The notes: generated by a model from the letters alone, not told the origin. A stretch of DNA of 64,000 bases from JBBSEX01 sp038239345 (GCA_038239345.1 JBBSEX010000011.1:1-64000); one strand, 5' to 3'. Positions 35,934 to 45,600 are shown, counted from the first letter of the stretch. Made by a program: numbers and translations.

Positions 35934-37868
35934 ATGAAACGTTTTCAGTCTTTTTTGTCGATATTTTCCGTCTGCCTGCTGGCCGGCCAATCGCGAGCCC
36001 AGGATACGACGACACCGGAAACCCTTCCCTCTTCCTCGCACGGTCCCTTTTCGTCGTTTCTCAATCCTTACAAGGCCCGGACCTACCCCGCTATCAATCT
36101 CGGAAACTCCGGACGTCTTGATTCCCTGGTGCGGGCCGGCATTATCTATTTATCGTTATCAGACACCATTGCGCTATCGCTCGAAAATAATATCGATATC
36201 GAAGTGCAGCGATACGGGCCGCGCCTGGCTGAAGTGGATCTCCAGCGAGCCAAGGCTGGCAATTACCTGCGTGGCGTCACGACTTCCGTGAACACCGGAT
36301 CTTCGAGCGCTACGGGCGGATCAACCGGCGCCACGAATTCCGGCTCGTCGCAGGCGTCTTCCACCATCGGCCAGACCACCTCAACCACGGGACCGATCCT
36401 TGCCAGCCTGGATCCGATCCTGGGGGGGACCATTGGCTGGGGACATCGCACCTCGCCCCAAAGCAATACAATTACTACCGGCACGACGTCGTTAGTTACT
36501 TCCGGTACCACCGCGAATATTAATGTTAGCCAGGGCTTCCTCACCGGCACCACCGGCCAGCTGAGTTTCAACAATCAGACGGCTGCTCAGAACTCGCCGT
36601 TCTTCGCTTTCAATCCCTCCACCCAATCGAGCGCGGAACTCTACGTCAGCCAGCACCTGTCGCAGGGGTTCGGCATGGCCGTCAACAATCGCAACATCCG
36701 CATTGCCCGGAATAACATCAAGGTATCCGATCTGGTGTTTCGGCAGCAGGTCATCGCCACCGTCTCAAACGTTATCGGCCTGTATTGGGATCTTGTGAGC
36801 TTTAATGAAGACGTAGCGGTGAAAAAGCAGGCGCTGGCGCTATCCCAGAAGCTGTACAACGATAACAAGCGGCAGGTGGAAATCGGGACCTTGGCTCCGA
36901 TTGAGATCGTCCGCGCTGAAGCCGAGGTGGCGTCGCGCGAACAGGATTTAACCGTCTCCGAGACCAATGTGTTGCAGCAGGAAACCATCATCAAGAACGC
37001 CCTCAGCCGCATCGGCACCGCTAGCCCGTCGGTAGCCGAGGCGAGGATTGTACCCACCGACCGGATCCGCATTCCCGACCAGGAAGCGATAGAGCCGATT
37101 CAGGATATGGTAGCCCGCGCGCTCAACAGCCGCCCGGAGTTGGAGCAGAGCCGGGTGCAAGTGGACAACTCGCGGATCAGCCTGAGCGGCGTAAAGAATG
37201 CTCTACGCCCAACCATCGATGCCTACGTGGATCTGAAGAATAATGCCTTGGCTGGTTCTGTGAATAATCTTCTGGGCACCCCCACCACTGGAACCGGCAC
37301 CGGATTTAGCACCGGCGCGCCCGATCCCTATTTTATAGGCGGCTATGGCACGGTTCTGGGACAGATTTTCGGGCGGAACTTCCCCGATTATAGTGTTGGC
37401 GTGCAACTCAACATTCCGCTTCGAAACCGCGGCGCGCAAGCCGATTTCGCTACCGCATCCTTAACGCTGCGGCAAAGTGAACTGCAGTTACAGAAGCAGG
37501 TAAACAACATCCGCGTTGACGTGCAAAACGGTGTCATCGCCTTGCAACAGGCCCGTGCGCGCTACCAAGCTTCGCAGAAAAATCGCATTCTACAGGAGCA
37601 GACTCTGGACGCCGAGCAGAAAAAGTATGCCCTGGGTGCGTCCACGGTATTTCTGGTTATTCAGGCGCAGCGCGATTTAGCCCAGGCGCAATCCAATGAA
37701 GTGTCGGCCCTGTCGGCCTATAGTCACGCCAGGGTGCAGATTGATCAGGCGCTCGGCGACGTCCTGGAGAAGAATAACGTGCAGATGGATGAAGCCTACT
37801 CCGGGCGCGTATCGAAGGTGCCTAGCCCACTGCCGGTTCTGGATAAAGACGGTAAGCCCATCCGTTAA
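35934..37868 (+). CDS. TolC-like outer membrane efflux protein
   Basis: 644 residues, long for the family (TolC about 470). Signal peptide FLSIFSVCLLAGQSRAQ. A Ser/Thr/Gly-rich insert at residues 120-200 (STGATNSGSSQASSTIGQTT) is unusual. Two TolC repeats follow: FRQQVIATVSNVIGLYWDLV and ALSQKLYNDNKRQVEIGTLAPIEIVRAEAEVASREQDL, and in the second half LQLQKQVNNIRVDVQNGVIA and YALGASTVFLVIQAQRDLAQAQSNEV. It forms the outer-membrane duct for RND or ABC exporters; no partner pump is adjacent. GGAAAGG precedes the ATG. Confidence 0.88.
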   Translation: MKRFQSFLSIFSVCLLAGQSRAQDTTTPETLPSSSHGPFSSFLNPYKARTYPAINLGNSGRLDSLVRAGIIYLSLSDTIALSLENNIDIEVQRYGPRLAEVDLQRAKAGNYLRGVTTSVNTGSSSATGGSTGATNSGSSQASSTIGQTTSTTGPILASLDPILGGTIGWGHRTSPQSNTITTGTTSLVTSGTTANINVSQGFLTGTTGQLSFNNQTAAQNSPFFAFNPSTQSSAELYVSQHLSQGFGMAVNNRNIRIARNNIKVSDLVFRQQVIATVSNVIGLYWDLVSFNEDVAVKKQALALSQKLYNDNKRQVEIGTLAPIEIVRAEAEVASREQDLTVSETNVLQQETIIKNALSRIGTASPSVAEARIVPTDRIRIPDQEAIEPIQDMVARALNSRPELEQSRVQVDNSRISLSGVKNALRPTIDAYVDLKNNALAGSVNNLLGTPTTGTGTGFSTGAPDPYFIGGYGTVLGQIFGRNFPDYSVGVQLNIPLRNRGAQADFATASLTLRQSELQLQKQVNNIRVDVQNGVIALQQARARYQASQKNRILQEQTLDAEQKKYALGASTVFLVIQAQRDLAQAQSNEVSALSAYSHARVQIDQALGDVLEKNNVQMDEAYSGRVSKVPSPLPVLDKDGKPIR

Positions 37869-37876
37869 ATTCGATC

Positions 37877-37903
37877 GGGCTGTGCGGTTCCGCAGAGCCC
37901 TTT
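37877..37903 (+). terminator. Probable terminator of the TolC-like gene
   Basis: GGGCT-G-TGCGG and CCGCA-G-AGCCC pair into a hairpin with a single mismatched base per side and a TT loop, followed by TTT. It sits 8 bases after the stop codon. Confidence 0.6.
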
Positions 37904-38063
37904 CGCTGCTTGTCCCATTCTGAATCTTCGCGTTTTCAGATCGGTCCCACGCTGTTCCGTTTTTGCACGCTTGCCGATCTGCTGTGGTAAATTTTCCCGT
38001 CGCGATTGCCTTCCTCACAACACCCCGGCCGATATAAGCAGCGAAAATCGACACTCCCAGTTT

Positions 38064-38079
38064 TGGCAGGTCGATTGCT
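38064..38079 (+). promoter_or_regulatory. Sigma-54 (-24/-12) promoter candidate
   Basis: TGGCAGGTCGATTGCT matches the consensus TGGCACG-N4-TTGCW with one mismatch and exact spacing of the GG and GC pairs. Transcription would begin near 38090. No protein gene starts in the next 220 bases. A TATAAG at 38081 could alternatively be a sigma-70 -10, but no -35 at proper spacing is seen. Confidence 0.5.
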
Positions 38080-38089
38080 CTATAAGAAA

Positions 38090-38238
38090 GCGTGAAACAC
38101 GAGGAAAAGGCTCAAGGAACTCCAGGTTGTCCCTCTAACTGACTGCATCATCAACTTCCAGAAATTACCCCGAAATTACCCCAAAGACCCCGCCCAACCG
38201 GACCCTTGAGCCCTAAACCTACACGGTTTGGGGCTTTT
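38090..38238 (+). ncRNA. Candidate small RNA between a sigma-54-like promoter and a terminator
   Basis: About 149 nt from the predicted sigma-54 start to the T-run of a strong terminator, in a 445-base gap (37869-38313) without genes. The middle holds two direct copies of GAAATTACCCC (38161-38182) followed by C-rich stretches, which would be single-stranded and could pair with purine-rich ribosome binding sites. A 16-codon GTG frame begins at 38092 but has no SD. No known RNA family recognised. Both edges are predictions. Confidence 0.4.
38210..38238 (+). terminator. Rho-independent terminator
   Basis: GCCCTAAACC (38210-38219) and GGTTTGGGGC (38225-38234) pair with one G-T and a 5-nt loop, followed by TTTT. 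It ends the candidate small RNA, not a protein gene. Confidence 0.75.
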
Positions 38239-38313
38239 ACATTTGCATTCAAATGTCAGTGGCTATTTTGCACCACCACCGCCGGTCGCCCTACAACCAA
38301 TTACACTTAAATT

Positions 38314-39228
38314 ATGCTGCGTATCGTCCCGCTGATTGCCAGCGCCACCGAGATTGTCCACGCTCTTGGACTTGGCGCGCATCAGGTTGGCCGCTCTCAT
38401 GAATGCGATTTCCCGGCTGACGTCGCCGGCCTCCCGGTTTGTACTACGCCCCGCTTCCTGGTCGAAGGCAACAGCCAGGAAATCGATCAACGGGTGAAAG
38501 CCACGCTGCGCGACGCGGAATCCGTCTATGAAGTATTTTCCACGGTTCTGGAAGGGCTTCAGCCGACCCACGTCATCACCCAAACCCAATGCGCCGTCTG
38601 CGCCGTTAGCCTGGCCGATGTCGAGCGGGCGATGAGCGATTCCTATTCAAATCGACCTCATGTGGTGGCGCTGGAACCCAATTCACTCGCCGATATCTGG
38701 AACGACATACAGCGCGTTGCCGCAACCTGTGGAGTAGAATTAGCCGGCCGCAATCTGGTTGCGAATTTGCAATCGCGCATGATGCAGATTTCACAAACCG
38801 CGCGGGCCACCCATGCGCGCCCCAGAGTCGCCTGCATCGAGTGGCACGAGCCGTTGATGGCCGCCGGAAATTGGGTGCCGGAGTTGGTGGAGATGTTGGG
38901 CGCGATCAACCTCTTTGGAGAAGCAGGCCGCCACTCGCCCTGGATGACCTGGGCCGATCTCGCCGCGAGTGATCCCGACGTGATCCTGACAATGCCCTGT
39001 GGTTTCGATCTGGCCCGCACCCGCGCCGAAATGTACTGGCTAGAGCAAAACCCGATCTGGCCGCAGCTGCGGGCCGTCCGTAACGGCGAAGCGTACCTGC
39101 TGGATGGCAACCAGTACATGAACCGTCCCGGCCCTCGCGTGGTTGAGTCGCTGCAAATTCTGGCCGAGATCCTCTACCCCCAAGTATTCGAGCCGCGCTT
39201 GAAAGGTTCCGGTTGGGATAAGGCGTGA
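38314..39228 (+). CDS. BtuF/FhuD-like substrate-binding protein without a signal peptide
   Basis: 304 residues of the class III periplasmic-binding fold: RIVPLIASATEIVHALGLGAHQVGRSHECDFP, then LEGLQPTHVITQTQCAVCAV and a C-terminal lobe with LLDGNQYMNRPGPRVVESLQ. This subgroup is annotated as cobalamin-binding protein. The N-terminus has no export signal, so the product is probably cytoplasmic and unlike true BtuF. The CxxC in QTQCAVC is characteristic of the subgroup. No permease or ATPase genes are nearby and no B12 riboswitch was seen upstream. Its stop overlaps the next start (GTGA, 4 nt). Confidence 0.7.
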   Translation: MLRIVPLIASATEIVHALGLGAHQVGRSHECDFPADVAGLPVCTTPRFLVEGNSQEIDQRVKATLRDAESVYEVFSTVLEGLQPTHVITQTQCAVCAVSLADVERAMSDSYSNRPHVVALEPNSLADIWNDIQRVAATCGVELAGRNLVANLQSRMMQISQTARATHARPRVACIEWHEPLMAAGNWVPELVEMLGAINLFGEAGRHSPWMTWADLAASDPDVILTMPCGFDLARTRAEMYWLEQNPIWPQLRAVRNGEAYLLDGNQYMNRPGPRVVESLQILAEILYPQVFEPRLKGSGWDKA

Positions 39229-40253
39229 GGATTCTGGTTCGCGCCACCAATTGGATTGGCGACGCTGTGATGTCTCTGCCGGCCCTGCGCGCGATCAGAA
39301 CCCGCTATCCGGACGCCCACATCGCCATCTTGGCCCGCCCTTGGGTGGCCGATATTTATGCGCGCGAACCGTTCTGCGACCGGCTGATTCCCTACGTCGC
39401 CGCCCGCGGAGCGCGAGACTTCGCCGCGAAATGGCGAATCGCCCAAACCCTTCGCTTAGAAAACTACGACTCGGCGATTCTTCTGCAAAATGCATTTGAA
39501 GCGGCGTTGATTGCCCGCCTGGCCGGCATCCCCGAGCGAATCGGCTACAATCGCGATGCTCGCGGCTGGCTGCTCACCCGCCCCATTCCCGTTCCCAAGA
39601 AAGGTGAAATTCCGGCTCACGAGCGCTTTTACTATCTGGAACTGTTGCGCAGAGCAGGTATCCTCGAACAGCTTCCAGAGAGCGCCGAGATTCGCTTGGA
39701 AGGCGCAGGGGCCGCTTGTGAAGCCGGTCTCGCTCACTTCGATGCCGAAGGTATGACCGCGCCGATTATCGGAGTCAGCCCCGGCGCGGCCTATGGTAGC
39801 GCCAAACGCTGGCTGCCGGAACGATTCGCCGAAGCTGCCGCGGAGATTGCCGCCGCTATCGAAGCATCGGTGGCGATTTTCGGTTCCAAAGATGAGCGCG
39901 AACTCTGCCAGTCTGTCGCCGCCGATCTAACTTCGCGCGGCATTGCCGTCCGCAACTTTGCCGGTGAAACATCGCTCAGTCAATTTATAGATTTGACCGC
40001 CGCCTGCCGGGTTTTTCTTTCGAATGATTCGGGAGCGATGCACATCGCCTCGGCGCTAGGCGTACCCACGGTCGCCGTCTTCGGCGCCACCGATCACATC
40101 ACCACGGGCCCGACTGGGGAACACGCGCGTGTGGTTCGCGAACCAGTGGAATGCAGCCCGTGTTTGTTACGCGAATGTCCCATCGATCATCGCTGCATGA
40201 CGCGCGTTCCCGCAAGCCGAGTAGCGCGCACCGCCCTAAACCTGCTCAAATAG
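39225..40253 (+). CDS. waaF: Lipopolysaccharide heptosyltransferase II
   Basis: 342 residues of GT9. It starts MRILVRATNWIGDAVMSLPALRAIR, the classic WaaF opening, with the body reading ISPGAAYGSAKRWLPERFAE and the nucleotide-sugar site LSNDSGAMHIASALGVPTVAVFGATD. A Cys-rich end (VECSPCLLRECPIDHRCM) is common in WaaF. It adds the second heptose to the lipid A core on the inner face of the inner membrane. GTG start overlapping the previous stop. It opens a small core-LPS cluster with the genes up to 42196. Confidence 0.92.
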   Translation: MRILVRATNWIGDAVMSLPALRAIRTRYPDAHIAILARPWVADIYAREPFCDRLIPYVAARGARDFAAKWRIAQTLRLENYDSAILLQNAFEAALIARLAGIPERIGYNRDARGWLLTRPIPVPKKGEIPAHERFYYLELLRRAGILEQLPESAEIRLEGAGAACEAGLAHFDAEGMTAPIIGVSPGAAYGSAKRWLPERFAEAAAEIAAAIEASVAIFGSKDERELCQSVAADLTSRGIAVRNFAGETSLSQFIDLTAACRVFLSNDSGAMHIASALGVPTVAVFGATDHITTGPTGEHARVVREPVECSPCLLRECPIDHRCMTRVPASRVARTALNLLK

Positions 40254-40324
40254 AATGCATAGGTGGGCGACGGGCCTTGACGGAGCTAGTCCTTCGTCGG
40301 CTCGCCGCCCAGCTTCCTCTATAA

Positions 40325-40702
40325 TTGGATACGCGAAATAAAATTATCAGCGCTGCCCGCGCCGGCGAACTGCTTGACCGCAACGAATGCAGTGTAGTCA
40401 GCGGCTACTTCGATCCTCTTCTCGCCGCTCATGCGCAACGCCTCAAAACCCTGAAGCGGTACAAGCCCTTGTTGATCGCGCTTTCCGAACCTGTGAATCC
40501 CATCGTGCCGCTTGCCGCGCGAGCCGAATTGCTTGCCGGGCTTGCGGTAGTCGCGTATGTTGTACTCCCATCGCCCGAGCTAGCCGCGCGCTTGGCAAAC
40601 GCCGTCATCCACCGTGAAGAAGAACCCGATACAGCGCGTACAGCCGCTCTGATTCAGCTCGCCAGAGCCCGTCAGCATGCCACACATCAAGATGGCAGCT
40701 AG
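40325..40702 (+). CDS. Degenerate cytidylyltransferase-like protein (HldE/RfaE C-terminal type)
   Basis: 125 residues starting at TTG 40325. The segment ECSVVSGYFDPLLAAHAQRLKTLK aligns in layout with the GxFDxxHxGHxxxL motif of HldE/RfaE nucleotidyltransferases, but both critical positions are changed (LLAAH instead of HxGH). IALSEPVNPIVPLAARAELLAGLAVVAYVVL matches the following part. The family normally makes ADP-heptose, the donor for WaaF/WaaC, and the gene sits exactly between those two. It overlaps waaC by 26 bases. It may be a catalytically dead relative or a binding protein. The homology is my reading of the pattern. Confidence 0.55.
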   Translation: MDTRNKIISAARAGELLDRNECSVVSGYFDPLLAAHAQRLKTLKRYKPLLIALSEPVNPIVPLAARAELLAGLAVVAYVVLPSPELAARLANAVIHREEEPDTARTAALIQLARARQHATHQDGS

Positions 40703-41657
40703 CGCGTCCGGCCCCAGAATTTTGATCGTGCGGCTGGGTGCCATGGGTGACGTTATCCATACGCTTCCGGCGGTCGCCAGCCTGAAGCACAGCCTGCCCC
40801 ACAGCCGCCTCACCTGGGTGATTCATCCGCGTTGGATTCCGCTGCTCGAAGGCAATCCGTACATCGATGAAATTTTGCCATTTGACCGGCGCGCGGTTTC
40901 CGGTATTCGCGATGCCTGGCGGAACTTGCGGGCCCAGCGCTTTGATTTTGCAGTCGATTTTCAAGGCCTCATACAGTCGGCGCTGGTTTCCGCCGTCGCC
41001 CGTCCAGAACGCATCTACGGTTTTCATCGATCCCAGACGCGCGAACCGTTGGCCACACTCTTTTACTCGCATACGACTGAGACTCGCGCGGCGCATATCG
41101 TCGATAAGAATCTCGAGTTAGCCGCGGCATCCGGAGCATCCAGTTTATTGCGAGCCTTTCCCTTGCCCCAAGGCATTCCGGAAGGCGATCTACCCGCGAA
41201 GTTCGTCCTGGCTTCGCCGCTTGCCGGATGGGGATCGAAGCAGTGGCCTCTGGAAAACTATGCGGCGCTCGCCCGAAAGATCGAGCAATCCTGCGGTCTT
41301 CCTCTAGTCGTCAATGGACCGCCCCAAGCGGAACCCATTCTGCGGCGGATTCCTGGCGCCATCGTGCACCGCTCGGGACTCTCCGGGTTGATCGACGCCA
41401 CGCGCCGAGCGACCGCGATCGTCGGCGTCGACAGTGGTCCGCTCCACTTGGCCGCTGCTTTAGGCAGGCCGGGCGTCGCGATTTTCGGACCCACCGATCC
41501 CGCTCGCAACGGACCTTACGGCGGCACCATTCGCGTTCTGCGCGCAAGCGATGTGGTTACTAGCTATAAGCGCCGGCCAGACTCCGACGCTAGTATGTTT
41601 GCCGTTTCCCCCGAGGCCGTATTTCGCGAACTGGCTCTGGCCGGGTGCCCCGCTTGA
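40677..41657 (+). CDS. waaC: Lipopolysaccharide heptosyltransferase I
   Basis: 326 residues of GT9. RILIVRLGAMGDVIHTLPAVASLK is the WaaC opening, followed by FDFAVDFQGLIQSAL, the donor-site strand ASPLAGWGSKQWPLENYAALA and VGVDSGPLHLAAALGRPGVAIFGPTDPARN. It transfers the first heptose to Kdo. ATG 40677 gives a 26-base overlap with the preceding gene; Met at 40692 is an alternative. Its stop lies 13 bases inside the next gene. Confidence 0.92.
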   Translation: MPHIKMAASASGPRILIVRLGAMGDVIHTLPAVASLKHSLPHSRLTWVIHPRWIPLLEGNPYIDEILPFDRRAVSGIRDAWRNLRAQRFDFAVDFQGLIQSALVSAVARPERIYGFHRSQTREPLATLFYSHTTETRAAHIVDKNLELAAASGASSLLRAFPLPQGIPEGDLPAKFVLASPLAGWGSKQWPLENYAALARKIEQSCGLPLVVNGPPQAEPILRRIPGAIVHRSGLSGLIDATRRATAIVGVDSGPLHLAAALGRPGVAIFGPTDPARNGPYGGTIRVLRASDVVTSYKRRPDSDASMFAVSPEAVFRELALAGCPA

Positions 41658-42196
41658 GTTTCCCCAAACCCTATGCCGACGCCGTAGCGAAACTTCGCGT
41701 GCCCGGCGGATTCATCCTGGTCGCGGCGTTTCTATGGTTGTCGACGCCCTCCAGGCAATCGCTCGCCATTGGATTTCCCATCGCCATCGCCGGCTTGCTG
41801 CTCCGCGGTTGGGCCGCCGGTCATCTGGCGAAGAACACGGAACTCGCCTCCGGCGGACCCTATCGGTTTCTTCGCAATCCGCTCTATCTTGGAACGCTGC
41901 TCGCCGCCGCCGGCCTCGCCACCGCCGGACGCCGTTGGGAATTGGCGATACTTTTCAGCGCCGTATTCTTTCTGATATATCTGCCGGTCATCGAACTGGA
42001 AGAACAACACCTGCGTAAACTTTTTCCCAGCTACGCCGAGTATTCCGCGCGCGTCCCGTTATTGTTTCCCAAGTGGACGGGGCAAATCAGCTCTCAACAA
42101 TTTCGTTGGAGCCTGTACAAGAAAAATCAGGAATACCAGGCGCTATTGGGTTTTCTGGCGGGCGCGGCATTCCTCATCTTCCGGGCTTCAGCATAA
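41645..42196 (+). CDS. ICMT-like membrane methyltransferase
   Basis: 183 residues, with four or five membrane helices. LLRGWAAGHLAKNTELASGGPYRFLRNPLYLGTLLAAAG contains the conserved GPYxxxRNPxYxG motif of isoprenylcysteine carboxyl methyltransferase/phospholipid methyltransferases, and EEQHLRKLFPSYAEYSARVP the C-terminal S-adenosylmethionine loop (E-x-x-x-L-x-x-x-F...Y..Y). It starts at GTG 41645 inside waaC. Substrate unknown; a lipid or isoprenoid is likely given the location in a core-LPS cluster. It is the last gene of the run beginning at 38314. Confidence 0.85.
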   Translation: MPRLSFPKPYADAVAKLRVPGGFILVAAFLWLSTPSRQSLAIGFPIAIAGLLLRGWAAGHLAKNTELASGGPYRFLRNPLYLGTLLAAAGLATAGRRWELAILFSAVFFLIYLPVIELEEQHLRKLFPSYAEYSARVPLLFPKWTGQISSQQFRWSLYKKNQEYQALLGFLAGAAFLIFRASA

Positions 42197-42220
42197 TCCA
42201 ACCGTCGTAAGGTGATCTTC

Positions 42221-42504
42221 ATGGATCAACTGGATCGCGACGGATACATTCTTCTGGAAAGCTTCTGCCGGCGAACATGCTGCAAGACATGCGCCAGCGC
42301 GTCGATGAATTGTTCAAAGCGGAAGGCGAAACACGGATTTTACAAACGCCGGGATATCTGGGGCCAGCAATATCACAAGAAATTGTTCCGCTTCGAAACG
42401 CAAAGGCGGCTAAGCCCGAACTAGGACGACTACTCGCCCTCGACGATCCGCTAAATGACGAACTTGCTACGAAAAGCCAATGCGCGAGCGGGTTCCTAAG
42501 GTAA
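42221..42504 (+). pseudogene. Truncated, frameshifted phytanoyl-CoA dioxygenase (PhyH) family remnant
   Basis: ATG 42221, with AAGGTGA before it, encodes MDQLDRDGYILLESF, the usual PhyH N-terminus. At about 42265 the frame must shift by one base to continue as LPANMLQDMRQRVDELFKAEG, the expected next helix. The shifted frame runs to 42504 and stops after about 95 residues in total, where PhyH proteins have about 250. So there is a one-base indel plus loss of the 3' two-thirds, including all iron ligands. A sequencing error could explain the indel but not the truncation. Confidence 0.7.
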
Positions 42505-42566
42505 TAGCGTAAATCTGCGACTAATTTATCAAAGTTTTTTAGGCCCTCACAAAGCTCCTTTAACCC

Positions 42567-42595
42567 TTGGAAATATTCCGTCCGGATGATAAACT
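42567..42595 (+). promoter_or_regulatory. Predicted sigma-70 promoter of the TonB receptor gene
   Basis: TTGGAA (42567-42572), a 17-nt spacer and TAAACT (42590-42595). Transcription would start near 42602, about 44 nt before the ATG at 42646. Confidence 0.55.
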
Positions 42596-42645
42596 TTCAA
42601 TAATTGTGCGCTTGGGGTTTTACCAGAATTAAATTCAGGAGTCTT

Positions 42646-45600
42646 ATGAGAAAGCACCTCTTTAGCTGTGTGCTCGCTTTGCTATGCCTGGCGAGTTCAC
42701 CAATTTTTGCGCAAGTTACCGGCCGCTTATCGGGATCGGTTGTCGATTCCTCAGGTGCCGCTGTAGCGAATGCCGATGTCAGCCTATTTCTGCCGGACGG
42801 AAACAAAGCTGTCATTTCCACCAAGACCACTTCCGATGGCCTGTTCAATTTTTCAGGCGTCGCGGCATCCACCTATACCGTCGCGGTAGAATTCTCGGGG
42901 TTCAATCAGACCCGCCTACAGGGCGTCCGGGTAGAACCGGCTCGCGAAACATCGCTCCCGGCCATTAAGCTGGACGTCTCCACAATCAGCCAGTCGGTGG
43001 AAGTCAGCGCCAGCTCACAGACGCTGCAGACGACTAGCTTTGAAGTCTCAAACACAGTTACGCAGTCCCAGGTAACCAGCTTACCGGTACTGGATCGTCA
43101 GATCAGTAATTTGTTCCTGACGCAAGCCGGTGTCACGGCAGGACGCGGGAACACCGTCATCAACGGCCTGCGCACCTCTTACGCCAATGTGACGCTGGAT
43201 GGCGTGAACATCCAGGACAACTTTGTCCGGACAAGTGGGCTGGACTACCTGCCGAATAAACTCACAATTTCTCAGGTGGCCGAATTGACGGTGTCCACTT
43301 CCAACGCCAACTCGTCCATCGGCGGAGGAGCCGCGCAGATAGTATTAATCACTCCATCGGGAACCAATACGTTGCATGGTGAAGGCTATTATTACAATCG
43401 CAACAGCAAGCTCTCGGCAAACGATTGGTTTGACAACAAGAGCGATAACGCGAAGCCGTTCCTGAACTTGAATCAGATTGGTGGATCGGTGGGCGGTCAC
43501 ATCATCAAGGACAAGCTATTCTTTTACACCAACTATGAAGCTTATCGCCTGCGCCAAAGTACGTCGACCGAAAATACAGTGTTGACGCCTTCGGCCCGCC
43601 AGGGAATTCTCACCTATCGCAACGCCGCCGGCGGCCTGCAGACGTTCAATGTCCTGCAAGGCAAATCGCTTTCCATCGATCCTGCAATTCAAAAGCAGCT
43701 GGGCACCCTGCCCGCCAATGGCAACGATCCGAGTGTTGGCGATGGCCTGAACACGATTGGTTACCTGTTCAATGCCCGTTCCAACGAAACCCGCGATAAC
43801 GTCACTGCGAAGATCGACTACAACTTCAGCTCGCGCAATGTTTTCTCCGGGACCTATAGCTGGAATCGCGACGTGGTCGACCGCCCGGACATCGGTAATT
43901 TCTATACATCGGTTCCGCCGGTTTTCAACGACAACCATTCTAAATTTTTGTCGCTCAGCTGGCGTTCCACGATTTCTCCCACGCTGACCAACGAAGTTCG
44001 CGGGGGCTTCAATTTATCCCCGGGAATCTTCAATGTTTCGGGAACCGCTCCCACCGGCTTTACCTCGGGCGGGCTCTTCACCAGTCCCGACAATACGTTC
44101 TTGCGCCAAGGTCGAGATACCGATACATACAACTTCCAGGACAACGCCAACTATGTTCGTGGTAAGCATGTCCTCTCGTTCGGTTTCCAAATGCAGCTAA
44201 TTCGAACGAATCCGTTTAACGATGGGGGCATCGTGCCGACATACACCTTGGGAGTTTCCACTTCGAACGCGCTCGGATTTAGCCAAGGCGATATCCCTGG
44301 GCTGCGTGCCAGCGATCTTGGAACGGCCAATTCCCTGCTGTCCACTTTGGCCGGTTTCGTCAGCGGTTACACGCAGACCTTTAACGTCCAATCGCAGACC
44401 TCGGGCTATGTAAATGGCGCGACCAGCAAGCAGCACTTCACCTACAACACCTACTCCGGATACATTTCCGATGTATATAAGGTGCGTCCGCGCCTGAGCT
44501 TGATTCTGGGGCTGCGGTATGACTATTACACCGTCCTGAACGAAAGAGATTCCTTGATTCTCGCGCCCGTTTTGCGGAACGGCAATTTCATTAATACACT
44601 GCTGTCCAACGCCCAGCTCAATTTCGCCGGTAACTCCGTTGGCCGGCCGTACTATAAACCGGATCGCAATAACTTCGCGCCAAACGTCGGATTAGCACTC
44701 GACGTATTCGGCCAAGGCAACACGGTATTACGCGGCGGATATAGCTTGGCCTATGTCAATGACGACACCATCGTCGCGGTTCGCAACACTCTTACGACGA
44801 ACAGCGGACTCTCGCAGTTGGTTACGAACACTAACACAAACGGTCGGCTCACCGGGGCGTTACCAGCGATCACGGCTCCAACATTCTCTCTGCCGATTAC
44901 CGAAGCGGGACTCTATAACCTGAACTCGGGTAACGCCATCGGTCTTCCGGATCCGAATCTTCGTACGCCCTACGTGCAGCAATGGAGTTTTGGGATTCAG
45001 CAGAAAGCGAAGGGCGTGATATTCGACCTCCGCTATGTCGGCAACCACGCTACTAAAGGTCTGCGCGCCTTCGATTACAATCAGGTGATTATCAAGGAAA
45101 ACGGCTTCCTGGACGATTTCACTCGCGCCCGCGCGAATGGCTTCCTGGCACAGGCCGCCACTGGGACCTTCAACCCAACTTATAATCCAGCAATCGCCGG
45201 CAGCCAGCCGCTTCCTGTATTTGCCCAACTGGCCTCGGGTGGTTTATTGAACAACTCCACCATTCGCGGCAGCATACAACGCGGCGAAGTCGGCTCGCTT
45301 GCGCAGACCTATCAGCAGAATGGCCTTAACGGGAATATTCAGTTCTTCAAGAATCCGCTGGCCCTGGGCACCAACACAATAACCAACTACAGCAACTCCA
45401 ATTACAACGCGCTCCAATTGGATATCAGCAAGCGGACCCGTTCCGGTTTGCAGATCCAAGGCAACTATACCTATGGAAAGGTATTGAGCGATGCGGCAGG
45501 GGACGGGCAAACGCGTTTCGAGCCCTTTCTGGACAACAATAATCCGCAGATTGAACGCGCCCGCGCACCGTATGACTTAACCCACGTATTTAAGGTTAAC

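Noticed and set aside
38092..38142. 16-codon GTG frame inside the candidate small RNA
   Set aside because: There is no ribosome binding site and the composition gives no support for translation.
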